Under the pieces are notes generated by a model. It had not been told where the DNA came from. It saw only the letters and a list, made by a program, of their open reading frames with translations, and made no database searches. A program made the position numbers and the translations under genes. From assembly GCF_008121495.1 (NCBI RefSeq), contig NZ_CP043051.1, positions 2,313,001-2,377,000 of the forward strand: a DNA stretch of 64,000 bases, in the 5' to 3' direction. The number at the start of each line of letters is the position of its first letter. The first letter of the stretch is position 1. Shown one piece after another: positions 1 to 9,004 of this stretch. The stretch comes from Mediterraneibacter gnavus ATCC 29149 (GTDB lineage: Bacteria; Bacillota; Clostridia; Lachnospirales; Lachnospiraceae).

Positions 1-416
1 ACGTGACTGCGGATCCAAAATTGCAGGAAGTCCTTTATGATGTACTGGATACGCCGGTCAGCCCTGAACTGCTTCCTCCAAAAGACGGGGATATCGCACA
101 AAAGACTGAGGATCTGGTGGGACCATATGAGCTGCATGATTTTTATCTGTATTTCATGCTGCGGTTCGGATATGAGCCGGGTAAGATCTATCGGCTTGCA
201 ATGCAGACATTTGAAGGGGTATATGAGAAAGAAACAATTTTAAAATGGCTGACAACATTCTGCAGACGATTTTTCAACCAACAGTTTAAGCGCTCCTGTC
301 TGCCGGACGGACCGAAGATCGGGACAGTGGCACTCTCACCAAGAGGAGACTGGAGAATGCCAAGCGATGCGTGTGCCCAAGTGTGGATGCGTGATCTGGA
401 GAAAATTTCCTTATAA
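1..416 (+). CDS. nadE: Glutamine-dependent NAD+ synthetase, C-terminal part (5' truncated by window)
   Basis: The reading frame is open from the first bases, so this is the end of a longer gene; the GTG at position 3 is internal, not a start. The last ~137 residues carry the C-terminal signature of glutamine-dependent NAD+ synthetase: a LPPKDGD stretch, a QKTEDLVGPYELHDFYLY motif, a FCRRFFNQQFKRSCLPDGPKIG stretch (split here by residues typical of the family) and a terminal SPRGDWRMPSDA. The enzyme amidates nicotinate adenine dinucleotide to NAD+ in the cytosol, with glutamine as ammonia donor. It ends 27 bases before the next start. It is probably unrelated in function to the purine genes that follow. 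Confidence 0.93.
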   Translation, partial: VTADPKLQEVLYDVLDTPVSPELLPPKDGDIAQKTEDLVGPYELHDFYLYFMLRFGYEPGKIYRLAMQTFEGVYEKETILKWLTTFCRRFFNQQFKRSCLPDGPKIGTVALSPRGDWRMPSDACAQVWMRDLEKISL

Positions 417-443
417 GCATTGAAAAGAGAGGTGTTTAGAAGT

Positions 444-1463
444 ATGAAACTGATCAAGACCGAGGATGCAGTGGGCTGTATGCTTTGCCATGATATTACG
501 CAGATCATCCCGGGGGTAGTAAAAGATGCGGTTTTTAGAAAAGGACATGTAGTGACAAGGGAGGATATTCCGGTTCTCCTTTCCGTTGGAAAAGAGCATC
601 TGTATGTGTGGGAAAAACAAGAAGGGATGCTTCATGAAGATGAGGCGGCAGAGATCCTGCGCAGCGTGTGCCAGAATGCACAGATGGATGCGTCAAAGCC
701 AAAAGAAGGAAAAATCGAGCTGACGGCACAGTGTGACGGGGTTCTGAAAGTGGACAAGGAGAAACTGTGTAGGATCAATGCCATGGGACAGATGTGTATT
801 TCTTCCCGACACGGAAATTTTCCGGTGAAAAATGGCGATAAGATCGCAGGAATGCGTGTGATCCCTCTGGTGATCGAAGAAGAAAAAATGAAACAGGTAA
901 AGGAGATAGCAGGAGAGACTCCTGTTTTTGCGCTCCTTCCGTTTCAGAAGAAAAAAGCAGCGATCGTGACAACCGGAAGTGAAGTATATCACGGAAGGAT
1001 TCAGGATAAATTTACTCCGGTGGTCCGGCAGAAGCTGGAAGAATATGGAGTAGAAGTGCTTGGAAATACAATCTGCAATGATGAACCGGATATGGTGACA
1101 GAGGCAGTCAATGACTGGATCAAAAAAGGTGCGCAGATGGTTGTGTGTACCGGAGGAATGAGTGTCGATCCGGATGATAAGACACCGCTGGCAATCCGCA
1201 ATGCTTCCGATGAAGTGATCACATATGGCGCCCCGGTTTTGCCTGGTGCGATGTTTATGCTGGCCTATAAAGGTGAGATTCCGATCATGGGCCTGCCGGG
1301 CTGCGTGATGTATGCAAGGCGTACAATCTTCGATCTGGTACTGCCAAGACTGGTGGCAGGAGAACGGCTGCAGGATCAGGATTTTTACAGACTCGGAGAA
1401 GGAGGACTGTGTCTGTCCTGCGAGGTGTGTACGTTTCCAAATTGCGGGTTCGGGAAAGGGTAA
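444..1463 (+). CDS. Molybdopterin-binding protein (MoeA/MogA-type domain)
   Basis: About 339 residues. The C-terminal half (from the AAIVTTGSEVYHGRIQD stretch through TGGMSVDPDD and GLPGCVMYARRTIFD) is a MoCF-biosynthesis/molybdopterin-binding fold. The N-terminal half is of the type found beside clostridial molybdenum hydroxylases. It likely handles molybdenum cofactor for the xanthine dehydrogenase encoded downstream; this is inference from context. I choose ATG 444 over the in-frame TTG at 420 because a GAGAGG purine run lies about 10 bases before 444. The stop TAA at 1461-1463 touches the next in-frame ATG (TAATG), so the next gene is probably translationally coupled. Confidence 0.82.
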   Translation: MKLIKTEDAVGCMLCHDITQIIPGVVKDAVFRKGHVVTREDIPVLLSVGKEHLYVWEKQEGMLHEDEAAEILRSVCQNAQMDASKPKEGKIELTAQCDGVLKVDKEKLCRINAMGQMCISSRHGNFPVKNGDKIAGMRVIPLVIEEEKMKQVKEIAGETPVFALLPFQKKKAAIVTTGSEVYHGRIQDKFTPVVRQKLEEYGVEVLGNTICNDEPDMVTEAVNDWIKKGAQMVVCTGGMSVDPDDKTPLAIRNASDEVITYGAPVLPGAMFMLAYKGEIPIMGLPGCVMYARRTIFDLVLPRLVAGERLQDQDFYRLGEGGLCLSCEVCTFPNCGFGKG

Positions 1464-1483
1464 TGAAAAAGGAGCGTGAAAGG

Positions 1484-2434
1484 ATGAGTGAATTTTATAA
1501 TTCTCTCGCAGAAAAAATGCAGAGTGGTTCCTGTGTTGTTATGACAGTATTAGAGGGAGAATCGGCAGGAAAGAAATTACTTGTGACAGAGCCGGTGGAG
1601 CAATATGAGGGACATGCAGTGTTTTGTGAGCGTGCAGGTTCTCAGCCCAGGCTGGTGATCTGCGGAGGCGGTCATGTGTCCATACCTATGATCCGGATGG
1701 GGAAAATGCTGGGATTTCAGGTGACGGTTCTTGAGGATCGTCCCAAATTTGCGGACAATGCAAGAGTGGCAGGCGCGGATGTGGTGATCTGCGATTCTTT
1801 TGAGCATGGACTTGAACGCATATCAGGAGGAGAAGATACATATTTTATTATTTTGACAAGAGGACACCGGTATGATGAAGTGTGTCTGGGAGCAATCGTA
1901 GAGAAGCCAAATGCTTATATTGGAATGATGGGCAGCCGCCGCAGAGTGGCGATCGTCAAAGAAGAGCTTTTTGAGCAGGGACATGAACGTGAGAAGCTGG
2001 ATGAGGTGTACACACCGATTGGTCTGAAGATCGGCGCTGAGACACCGGAAGAAATTGCGGTGTCTGTTATGGCAGAAATCATTCAGGTGAAACATGAAAA
2101 AGCAGAAGGATGCGGATATTCCAAAGAATTGTTGGAGGCGCTGTGTGATGAGGACTGTAAAAAGCAGAAAAAAGTACTTGCAACGATCATTTCCAGAAAA
2201 GGATCTGCACCGAGAGGCGTGGGAACAAAAATGCTGATCCTGGAGGATGGAACACTGATCGACACGATCGGAGGCGGATGCGCGGAAAGTGATGTGATCA
2301 CAAAAGCACTGCTGATGATGCGGGAAGAAAAAGTGCGGTTTCAGATTTGTATGGTGGATATGACAAGGGAAGCTGCAGAAGAGGAAGGGATGGTCTGCGG
2401 TGGACGGATTGAAGTAATGCTGGAACGAGTTTAG
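1484..2434 (+). CDS. XdhC/CoxI family molybdenum-hydroxylase maturation factor
   Basis: About 316 residues. The Rossmann-like XdhC C-domain comes first (RLVICGGGHVS near residues 50-65, MMGSRRR near 145). The CoxI-like domain comes last, with the diagnostic SRKGSAPRGVGTKM and TIGGGCAE motifs. This domain order is reversed relative to classical XdhC. Family members assist insertion of sulfurated cofactor into xanthine dehydrogenase-type enzymes. I prefer ATG 1484, preceded by AAAGGAG at 1468-1474; ATG 1463, overlapping the previous stop, is an alternative. It is followed by 257 bases that hold the purine riboswitch, so it is probably not in the same transcript as the guanine deaminase. Confidence 0.85.
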   Translation: MSEFYNSLAEKMQSGSCVVMTVLEGESAGKKLLVTEPVEQYEGHAVFCERAGSQPRLVICGGGHVSIPMIRMGKMLGFQVTVLEDRPKFADNARVAGADVVICDSFEHGLERISGGEDTYFIILTRGHRYDEVCLGAIVEKPNAYIGMMGSRRRVAIVKEELFEQGHEREKLDEVYTPIGLKIGAETPEEIAVSVMAEIIQVKHEKAEGCGYSKELLEALCDEDCKKQKKVLATIISRKGSAPRGVGTKMLILEDGTLIDTIGGGCAESDVITKALLMMREEKVRFQICMVDMTREAAEEEGMVCGGRIEVMLERV

Positions 2435-2569
2435 TATCCGTTACTGTTCACAGTAACTTCGTATACCGGATTCATTTTTCATGGAAGAGCTGTTGACATT
2501 CAAAATAGGGAATGTTAATATAAATTTAACATAGTGAAAGCAATAATTGTGCGAATTGCATAAAATGGT

Positions 2570-2633
2570 GCTTATATAGGTTCATAATTGGTTGGACGTA
2601 TCTACCAGCTGCCGCAAACAGCTGACTATAAGC
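2570..2633 (+). promoter_or_regulatory. Purine riboswitch aptamer, guanine type (C74)
   Basis: All three helices can be drawn. P1 is GCTTATA 2570-2576 with TATAAGC 2627-2633. P2 is GTTCA 2580-2584 with TGGAC 2593-2597. P3 is AGCTG 2607-2611 with CAGCT 2619-2623. The conserved core is present: TATCTACC in J2/3 (2599-2606), loop 3 CCGCAAA and a GG in loop 2 for the kissing contact. The discriminating base just before P1' (position 74 of xpt numbering) is C2626, so the expected ligand is guanine/hypoxanthine rather than adenine. The gene 58 bases downstream is guanine deaminase. GACTAT 2624-2629 can instead pair with GTAGTC 2660-2665, a plausible switch element. No T-tailed terminator is visible, so the control mechanism is open. 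Confidence 0.88.
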
Positions 2634-2691
2634 AGAGTGGGATGGGAAAGTCCCGGTCTGTAGTCGGGCGGAAAGAGTAGGAGGTCAGTCA

Positions 2692-3978
2692 ATGAATGAA
2701 CCTGTTTTTATATTAAAAGGGAATGTTGTATACAGCAAAAATAAAGATGAACTAAGGATCTTAAAGGATCACTATCTGATCAGCGAAAGCGGTCTGGTCA
2801 AGGGGGTTTTTGAGAAAGTGCCTCCAGAATATGCACAGGTATCGGTATCTGATTATGGGGAGTGTCTGATTATTCCGGGACTGACAGATCTGCATGTGCA
2901 TGCTCCGCAGTATACATTCCGGGCAATGGGAATGGATATGGAGCTTTTGGAATGGCTGGAGACGAATACGTTTCCGGAGGAGGCAAAATATCAGGATCTG
3001 GAGTATGCCCGGCGTGCATATCGTATCTTTACTGACAATCTAAAGAGAAGTGTAACGACAAGAGCATGTATTTTTGGAACGATCCACAGAGACGCCACAC
3101 TGCTTTTAATGGATCAGCTGGAACAAAGCGGACTGGTGACGTATGTGGGAAAAGTGAATATGGATCGCAACTGTCCGGATTATCTCAGAGAGGAATCGGC
3201 AGAAGAATCAGGGATTCAGACAGTGGAATGGATCAAGGATGTATTGCATAAAAAATATCAGAATACCATGCCGATTCTGACGCCAAGGTTTACACCGAGC
3301 TGCAGTGATGAACTGATGGAGAATTTAAAGAAAATTCAGATGTATTACCAGATTCCGGTACAGTCACACTTATCAGAAAATCCGGGAGAGATTGCCTGGG
3401 TGAAGGAGCTTTGCCCATGGTCGGAGTTTTACGGGGATGCTTATGACAGATTTGGATTGTTTGGGGCAGACTGCAAAACCGTAATGGCGCACTGTGTGTA
3501 TTCCGGAAAAGAAGAGCGGCAGCGAATGAAAGAAAACGGAGTATTTATCGCCCATTGTCCGGAATCCAATATGAACTTGTCATCGGGGGTGGCGCCGGTT
3601 CGGACATTCCTGGAGGAAGGAATGCATGTGGGAATTGGAAGTGATGTGGCAGGGGGCTCCACAGAAAATCTGTTCAAAGCAATGGCGCTTGCAATTCAGG
3701 CTTCCAAGCTGCGCTGGAGGATGCAGGATGACAGTTTAAAACCACTGACATTGGAGGAAGTATTTTACATTGCCACAAAAGGCGGCGGTGAATTCTTTGG
3801 AAATGTGGGAAGCTTTGAACCGGGATTTGAACTGGATGCAGTTGTCCTGGATGACACAAGAATTGTGCATTCGCAAAATCTGGATGTGAGAGCACGTCTG
3901 GAGAGAATGATTTATCTGGCAGATGAGAGAGAAGTACGTGCGAAATACGTGCGAGGCAGAGAAATCTGTCTGCAATAA
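2692..3978 (+). CDS. guaD: Guanine deaminase
   Basis: 428 residues, full family length. It hydrolyses guanine to xanthine and ammonia in the cytosol. Zn-binding and catalytic residues of the amidohydrolase fold are visible: HxH at 68/70 in TDLHVHAPQY, His226 in QSHLSEN, His267 in MAHCVY and Asp318 in GIGSDVAGG. The segment after HVH (RAMGMDMELLEWLETNTFP) is typical of guanine deaminases. AGGAGG at 2679-2684 is 7 bases before ATG 2692. It sits directly under the purine riboswitch and upstream of xanthine dehydrogenase, so its product feeds the next enzyme. Confidence 0.95.
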   Translation: MNEPVFILKGNVVYSKNKDELRILKDHYLISESGLVKGVFEKVPPEYAQVSVSDYGECLIIPGLTDLHVHAPQYTFRAMGMDMELLEWLETNTFPEEAKYQDLEYARRAYRIFTDNLKRSVTTRACIFGTIHRDATLLLMDQLEQSGLVTYVGKVNMDRNCPDYLREESAEESGIQTVEWIKDVLHKKYQNTMPILTPRFTPSCSDELMENLKKIQMYYQIPVQSHLSENPGEIAWVKELCPWSEFYGDAYDRFGLFGADCKTVMAHCVYSGKEERQRMKENGVFIAHCPESNMNLSSGVAPVRTFLEEGMHVGIGSDVAGGSTENLFKAMALAIQASKLRWRMQDDSLKPLTLEEVFYIATKGGGEFFGNVGSFEPGFELDAVVLDDTRIVHSQNLDVRARLERMIYLADEREVRAKYVRGREICLQ

Positions 3979-4018
3979 AAATTGGGAATGTCAAAATAAA
4001 TTGCGGAGGTGACGTATC

Positions 4019-6316
4019 ATGGAGGAAAGAGAACATGTGGTCGGCAAGAGTGTAACGAGAGTGGATGCTTTGGAAAAAGTGACCGGACGGGCAAAATATA
4101 CGGAGGATCTGTGTGATAAAAGCGCTTATATTGCGCGGGTACTGCATGCGGATATCGCTCATGGAATCGTAAGATCAGTGGATACCAGTGAGGCGCAAAA
4201 ACTTCCCGGGGTTGTAAAGATCGTGACTTGCTTTGATGTGCCGAAATATTATTTCCCGACCGCGGGACATCCGTGGTCTACGGATCCTGCACATCAGGAT
4301 GTCAAAGACCGCCTGCTTTTAACGGAGCATGTGCGGTTTTACGGGGATGATGTGGCAGCAGTTGTTGCGGAGAATGAAGTGGCAGCAGCTCAGGCGCTGC
4401 GGCTGATCAAGGTGGAGTATGATCCCCTTCCGTTTGTGCTGGATGTACAAAAGGCAATGGAAGAGGACGCTCCGCAGCTTCATGAAAACTATCCGGGAAA
4501 TGTATTGAAACACACTTCGCTCCACAAAGGGGATTTTGAAAAAGCAAAAGAAGAGCCGGGGCTGATCAAAGTGGAGGGCTGGTATCAGACACCGACCGTG
4601 CAGCATTGTCATATCGAGAATTTTATCTGTTATGCGTATATGGAACAGGGCAGGTACGTGATCGTCTCTTCTACGCAGATTCCTCATATCTGCAGGCGGG
4701 TTGTCGGGCAGGCGCTTGGAATCCCATGGGGAAATGTGCGAGTGATCAAGCCATACATAGGAGGCGGTTTTGGAAACAAGCAGGACATTCTATATGAACC
4801 ATTGTGTGCATATCTGTCACAGACAGTCGGCGGGCGGCTTGTAAAGCTGGATGTGTCACGGGAAGAAACGTTTGTATGTAACCGGGTACGCCATGCTATC
4901 AGGACACATCTGATCTCTTATGTGCGTCCAAATGGTGAGATCGCTGCAAGAAAAGCGGAGTGCTTTTCCGATCAGGGGGCGTATGCATCTCATGGACACA
5001 GCATTGGAGCAAAGGCTCTTGGATCTTTCCCGCAGCTGTATCCGTGTGAGAACTTTGAGGGAGATGTGTACACGGTATTTACCAACAAACCGGTATCCGG
5101 AGCTATGCGCGGCTATGGAATTCCGCAGGCGATGTTTGCGATGGAAAGCCATACGGATGACATTGCGGTGAAACTTGGGATTCCACCGTATGAATATCGC
5201 TGGAAATATCTGATGCCAAAAGGATATACGGATGGATTTTCAAAAAATGTCAATTATTATGATACCTTCAGGGAATGCATGGAAAAAGGCAGTGTCAGTG
5301 TAGATTATGAGCGAAAACGTAGAGAATATGCACAACAAACCGGGGATATCCGCAAAGGAATCGGAATGGCGGCATTCTGGTACAATACCGGTGTCTGGCC
5401 GATTTCTCTGGAGACATCCTCCTGCCGTATGGTCATGAATCAGGACGGTTCGATTCAGGTGCAGGTAGGGGAGACGGAGATTGGACAGGGCGCAGATACT
5501 GCATTTGCGCAGATGGCGGCAGAGACACTGGGGATTCCGTTTGATATGGTTCATGTGATGACCATGCAGGATACGGATATCACACCGTTTGGTCTTGGAG
5601 CCTATGCGTCCAGGCAGACCTATATGGCTGGATTTTCCATTCGGCAGACAGCAGAGCTGTTAAAAAGTCATGTTTTGGATACGGCAGTGGAGATGACGCG
5701 GCAGATGAAAGAAAATCTGGATATTATAGATGGAAACATTGTGCGTACGACAGACGGCAGTGTTCTGATGTCATTGGGTGAGCTGGCAACAGAAAAACTC
5801 TACAGCCTGACTAACTGCGGACATCTCACGGCAGAGAGTACCTATCAGATCAAAAATAATGCCTACTCTTTCGGCTGTACCTTTGCGGAAGTAGAGGTAG
5901 ATATTCCGGGATGCCGGGCCACACTGACGAATATCGTCAATGTACATGACTGCGGAAGGCTGATCAATCCGGCGCTGGCGGAAGCGCAGGTGCATGGAGG
6001 CATGAGTATGGGAATTGGATTCGGACTTTCCGAAGAGCTGAAATTTGATGAGAAAACGGGAAAACCTTTGGACAATAATCTTCTGGACTATAAGATGGCG
6101 ACATTTGAAGATCATCCCGATCTGCACGGGGAGTTTGTGGAAAATTATGAGCCCACCAGTGCTTACGGAACGAAAGCTCTCGGAGAACCGCCGGTATGTT
6201 CGGTTGCGCCGGCAATCCGCAATGCGATTTTAAATGCAACCGGATCCGGGCTCAATGAGCTTCCGCTGAATCCGCACAGGCTGTTTGCAAAATTCCGGGA
6301 AGACGGATTGATTTAA
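4019..6316 (+). CDS. xdhA: Xanthine dehydrogenase, molybdenum-binding subunit
   Basis: 765 residues, the usual size of the large subunit. It starts with GKSVTRVDALEKVTGRAKYTEDL, characteristic of the xanthine dehydrogenase/aldehyde oxidase large chain (read as separate short motifs). It contains the cofactor-contact regions IGGGFGNKQ, AMRGYGIPQA and GETEIGQGADT, and the GEPPV motif whose Glu is the catalytic base. The subunit hydroxylates xanthine (or hypoxanthine) at the molybdopterin centre. GGAGGT at 4004-4009 places the start at ATG 4019. It follows guaD by 40 bases and precedes the FAD subunit by 22, so guaD-xdhA-xdhB-xdhC is one operon. Confidence 0.94.
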   Translation: MEEREHVVGKSVTRVDALEKVTGRAKYTEDLCDKSAYIARVLHADIAHGIVRSVDTSEAQKLPGVVKIVTCFDVPKYYFPTAGHPWSTDPAHQDVKDRLLLTEHVRFYGDDVAAVVAENEVAAAQALRLIKVEYDPLPFVLDVQKAMEEDAPQLHENYPGNVLKHTSLHKGDFEKAKEEPGLIKVEGWYQTPTVQHCHIENFICYAYMEQGRYVIVSSTQIPHICRRVVGQALGIPWGNVRVIKPYIGGGFGNKQDILYEPLCAYLSQTVGGRLVKLDVSREETFVCNRVRHAIRTHLISYVRPNGEIAARKAECFSDQGAYASHGHSIGAKALGSFPQLYPCENFEGDVYTVFTNKPVSGAMRGYGIPQAMFAMESHTDDIAVKLGIPPYEYRWKYLMPKGYTDGFSKNVNYYDTFRECMEKGSVSVDYERKRREYAQQTGDIRKGIGMAAFWYNTGVWPISLETSSCRMVMNQDGSIQVQVGETEIGQGADTAFAQMAAETLGIPFDMVHVMTMQDTDITPFGLGAYASRQTYMAGFSIRQTAELLKSHVLDTAVEMTRQMKENLDIIDGNIVRTTDGSVLMSLGELATEKLYSLTNCGHLTAESTYQIKNNAYSFGCTFAEVEVDIPGCRATLTNIVNVHDCGRLINPALAEAQVHGGMSMGIGFGLSEELKFDEKTGKPLDNNLLDYKMATFEDHPDLHGEFVENYEPTSAYGTKALGEPPVCSVAPAIRNAILNATGSGLNELPLNPHRLFAKFREDGLI

Positions 6317-6338
6317 TGGGGAAAGGTCGTGAACGAAT

Positions 6339-7226
6339 ATGTATGATATCAAAGCGCTCTATGAAGCAGAAAATGTACAGGATGCCATCCGCCTTCTGAC
6401 AGAGCATCCGCAGGCACAGATCATTGCAGGGGGAAGTGATGTGCTGGTCCAGATCCGTGAGGGAAAGCGGGCAGGAGTGGAACTTGTCAGTATTTATGGG
6501 CTGGATGAATTAAGAGGAGTGAGTCTGGAAGAAGATGAGACGCTCAGAATCGGATCACTCACCAGTTTTTCCCATATCACAAAAAATGAACTCATCCAGA
6601 AATATATTCCCGTCCTTGGGGAAGCGGTGGATATGGTGGGAGGTCCTCAGATCCGCAATATCGGGACTATCGGAGGAAACACATGTAATGGTGTGACTTC
6701 CGCAGATTCGGCATCTACGCTGTTTGCGTTGGATGCGATCATAGAACTGACAGGCCCGGAAGGCATCAGAAGACTTCCCATCCGAGAGTTTTATATCAAA
6801 GCCGGAAAAGTGGATATAAGACAGGGAGAGCTTCAGACCGGGATTTTGATTCCAAAACAATCATATCAGGGATACCGGGGACATTATATTAAATATGCCA
6901 TGAGAAACGCCATGGATATCGCAACCCTCGGATGTTCTGCCAATGTAAAGCTTTCAGAAGATAAGACGGTGATAGAGGATGTCAGGATTGCGTATGGTGT
7001 GGCGGGACCGATCCCGATGCGTGCAGTCCATGCAGAAGAGGCAGGACGAGGAAAAGAAGTATCTGCACGGATACTGGAGGAGATTGCAGAGCAGGTGCTT
7101 TTTGATATCCATCCAAGAGACAGTTGGAGAGCCAGCAAGGCATTTCGGGAGCATATCGCAAGAGTTTTATGTCAGCGCGCTTTAAAAGAGGCGATTGTCA
7201 GGACAGGAGGTGTCATCCATGAGTGA
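6339..7226 (+). CDS. xdhB: Xanthine dehydrogenase, FAD-binding subunit
   Basis: 295 residues. The FAD-binding motifs of the CO dehydrogenase flavoprotein family are clear: IIAGGSDVLVQIREGK near residues 30-45 and GGPQIRNIGTIGGNTCNG near 100-117. The C-terminal CODH-FAD domain follows. The subunit transfers electrons from the iron-sulfur subunit to NAD+ or another acceptor. A GGAAAGG ribosome site precedes ATG 6339. The end overlaps the next gene by 8 bases (ATGAGTGA at 7219-7226), which supports coupled translation. Confidence 0.94.
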   Translation: MYDIKALYEAENVQDAIRLLTEHPQAQIIAGGSDVLVQIREGKRAGVELVSIYGLDELRGVSLEEDETLRIGSLTSFSHITKNELIQKYIPVLGEAVDMVGGPQIRNIGTIGGNTCNGVTSADSASTLFALDAIIELTGPEGIRRLPIREFYIKAGKVDIRQGELQTGILIPKQSYQGYRGHYIKYAMRNAMDIATLGCSANVKLSEDKTVIEDVRIAYGVAGPIPMRAVHAEEAGRGKEVSARILEEIAEQVLFDIHPRDSWRASKAFREHIARVLCQRALKEAIVRTGGVIHE

Positions 7227-7716
7227 GAAGCAGTATAAATTGGTAAAATGCACCATCAACGGAGAATACAGGGAGACCATGGTGGATGTCCGCGCATCAC
7301 TGACGGATATGCTGAGAAATGATTATCGGCTGACCAGTGTAAAAAAAGGCTGTGAAGTCGGAGAATGCGGAGCCTGTAATGTGATCATTGACGGCGAGTG
7401 TTTTAACTCCTGTATTTATCTGGCAGTATGGGCAGACGGGAAAAATATCCGGACACTGGAGAGCCTTCTGGGACCGAATGGAGAGTTGTCAGATATCCAG
7501 CAGGCGTTTATTGATGAGACTGCGGTACAATGCGGATTCTGCACACCGGGAGTGATCATGAGTGCAGTGGAGATTTTAGAGTCAGGCAAAGAATATACAA
7601 GAGAAGAATTACGGAAACTTTTATCCGGACACCTGTGCCGCTGTACCGGATATGAAAACATTTTGAATGCGGTACAAAAGACCATGTACAAACGACTGGG
7701 AAAAACTGAAAATTAG
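7219..7716 (+). CDS. xdhC: Xanthine dehydrogenase, [2Fe-2S] subunit
   Basis: 165 residues. Two [2Fe-2S] clusters can be assigned: the plant-ferredoxin type at Cys45, Cys50, Cys53 (CEVGECGAC) and Cys65, and the second at Cys105, Cys108 (CGFC), Cys140 and Cys142 (CRC). It relays electrons from molybdenum to FAD. AGGAGG at 7205-7210 fixes ATG 7219; an upstream in-frame GTG at 7195 has no such site. It is the last gene of the guaD-xdh operon. A 71-base gap without a clear terminator follows. Confidence 0.94.
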   Translation: MSEKQYKLVKCTINGEYRETMVDVRASLTDMLRNDYRLTSVKKGCEVGECGACNVIIDGECFNSCIYLAVWADGKNIRTLESLLGPNGELSDIQQAFIDETAVQCGFCTPGVIMSAVEILESGKEYTREELRKLLSGHLCRCTGYENILNAVQKTMYKRLGKTEN

Positions 7717-7787
7717 GATTTAGGTGCTGTCGCATAAGTTCTTTTTGGAAATCTGGACACAATATCTGTAAAAAGAAAGGACAGATT

Positions 7788-8549
7788 ATGAAAAAGAATA
7801 TGGCTGGATTGATTCTGGTACTATTTGCGATAGCACTTTTTATGACCGGATGTGAGAAAAAAGCGCAGGAAAAAGAAGAAGCGCAGGAGGCGTCTGCCAG
7901 ACAGCTGGTGATCCAGAAACAGACGCAGACAGAAATCGCAGAAAAAAAGATCGAAGAAAAAAGACGAGAGCTGCCCAAGCAGGCACAGATCGAAATGGAA
8001 GTGATCCTGCAGAAGCCGGAACTACCGACCGGGTGTGAAAGTGTTGCGCTGACCATGGTTTTGAAACAGAAAGGATATCCAATCGAAAAAACCACGATTG
8101 CAGAAGAATATCTGATCTACAATCGGGACAACTATGCATCCGGGTATGTGGGAGATCCCTCTACGTATGGAGGAGTGGGCATCTATCCGCCAGGACTTGT
8201 AAATACGGCAAACCGCTTTTTGAAACAGCGATATCAGCAGCATACAGCGTATGATGTCAGCAAGCTGAGTCTGGAGGAGCTGTTTCCGTATGTGGCAGCT
8301 GGAAATCCGGTGCTTTTGTGGCTGACATCAGATCTGGAAGATCCCTATTTTTCGAGCCAGAGTGTAGAGTATGGAGGGGATTCATATCGATGGTACTGGA
8401 ATGAACACTGTGTGGTGCTTGGTGGATACAATCTGGAAAAGCAAAGCGTGACGTTGTTTGATCCCCTGAAGGGGAAAGTAGAGGAATCTCTTGAGCGGGT
8501 AGAGGAAATTTATGATCAGACAGGGAAATATGCAATGACGGTATACTAA
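7788..8549 (+). CDS. Lipoprotein with C39-like (papain-fold) peptidase domain
   Basis: 253 residues. It begins with a lipoprotein signal (MKKN..., hydrophobic core, FMTGC lipobox with Cys22-23), then a charged, helical linker rich in Glu, Lys and Gln (about residues 25-70). The C-terminal domain resembles Peptidase_C39_2: a PTGCESVALTMVL motif carries the candidate catalytic Cys, and NEHCVVLGGYN carries the His. It is expected on the outer face of the membrane. Substrate is unknown. It ends 3 bases before a strong bidirectional hairpin and shares no operon signal with xdhC beyond proximity. Confidence 0.82.
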   Translation: MKKNMAGLILVLFAIALFMTGCEKKAQEKEEAQEASARQLVIQKQTQTEIAEKKIEEKRRELPKQAQIEMEVILQKPELPTGCESVALTMVLKQKGYPIEKTTIAEEYLIYNRDNYASGYVGDPSTYGGVGIYPPGLVNTANRFLKQRYQQHTAYDVSKLSLEELFPYVAAGNPVLLWLTSDLEDPYFSSQSVEYGGDSYRWYWNEHCVVLGGYNLEKQSVTLFDPLKGKVEESLERVEEIYDQTGKYAMTVY

Positions 8550-8551
8550 AA

Positions 8552-8598
8552 AACATCTGTGGAGAACAAAAAATAAAGTTCTTCACAGATGTTTTTTT
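8552..8598. terminator. Bidirectional terminator between lipoprotein and DtxR-type genes
   Basis: AACATCTGTG and GTTCTTCACAGATGTT form a long stem (8552-8567 with 8578-8593) around an A-rich loop. T7 follows on the plus strand and A-runs precede it, so it can serve both converging genes. Confidence 0.88.
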
Positions 8599-8971
8599 AT
8601 GGTCTGCTGTGTGATTCAATATGATTTTTGATCGCTTCAAAACTTTCTTTGCTGATGATGTGTTCCATGCGGCAGGCATCTTCTGCGGCAATAGCTTCAT
8701 CTACCCCAAGTTGTGTCAGCCATGCAGTCAGAAGCTTGTGACGCTCATAAATCATATCGGCAATGGCTTTTCCTGATTCGGTAAGATAGATAAATCCTTC
8801 CTTCGTAACCGTGATATGTTCTTTCTCACGAAGATTCTTCATGGCAACACTGACGCTGGATTTTTTGAATCCCAGTTCTTCAGCGATATCAACAGAGCGT
8901 ACAACCGGACGTTTCTGACTTAAGATCAGAATCGTTTCCAGATAATTTTCTGCAGATTCGTTTGTCTTCAA
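8597..8971 (-). CDS. DtxR/MntR-family metal-dependent transcriptional regulator
   Basis: About 124 residues. The N-terminal winged helix reads SAENYLETILILSQ, VRSVDIAEELGFKKSSVSVAMKNLREKEHI and LTESGKAIA, the standard DtxR/MntR DNA-binding domain. The dimerisation helix with HIISKESFEAIKNHI follows. It ends without an SH3 domain, like MntR. Metal specificity cannot be read with confidence. I choose TTG at 8971 because GAGG lies 8 bases before it; GTG 8980 would overlap that ribosome site. It is divergent from a Fur-like gene and close to feo, so a role in iron or manganese control is likely. Confidence 0.85.
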   Translation of the reverse strand: MKTNESAENYLETILILSQKRPVVRSVDIAEELGFKKSSVSVAMKNLREKEHITVTKEGFIYLTESGKAIADMIYERHKLLTAWLTQLGVDEAIAAEDACRMEHIISKESFEAIKNHIESHSRP

Positions 8972-9004
8972 TGTATGCACCTCGTTTCTCGTTAAATTGT
9001 CTTT

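Noticed and set aside
7717-7787. Sequence after xdhC (GTGCTGTCGCATAAGTTC) resembling an insertion sequence end
   Set aside because: No transposase, no second end and no target duplication nearby; the likeness is from memory only.
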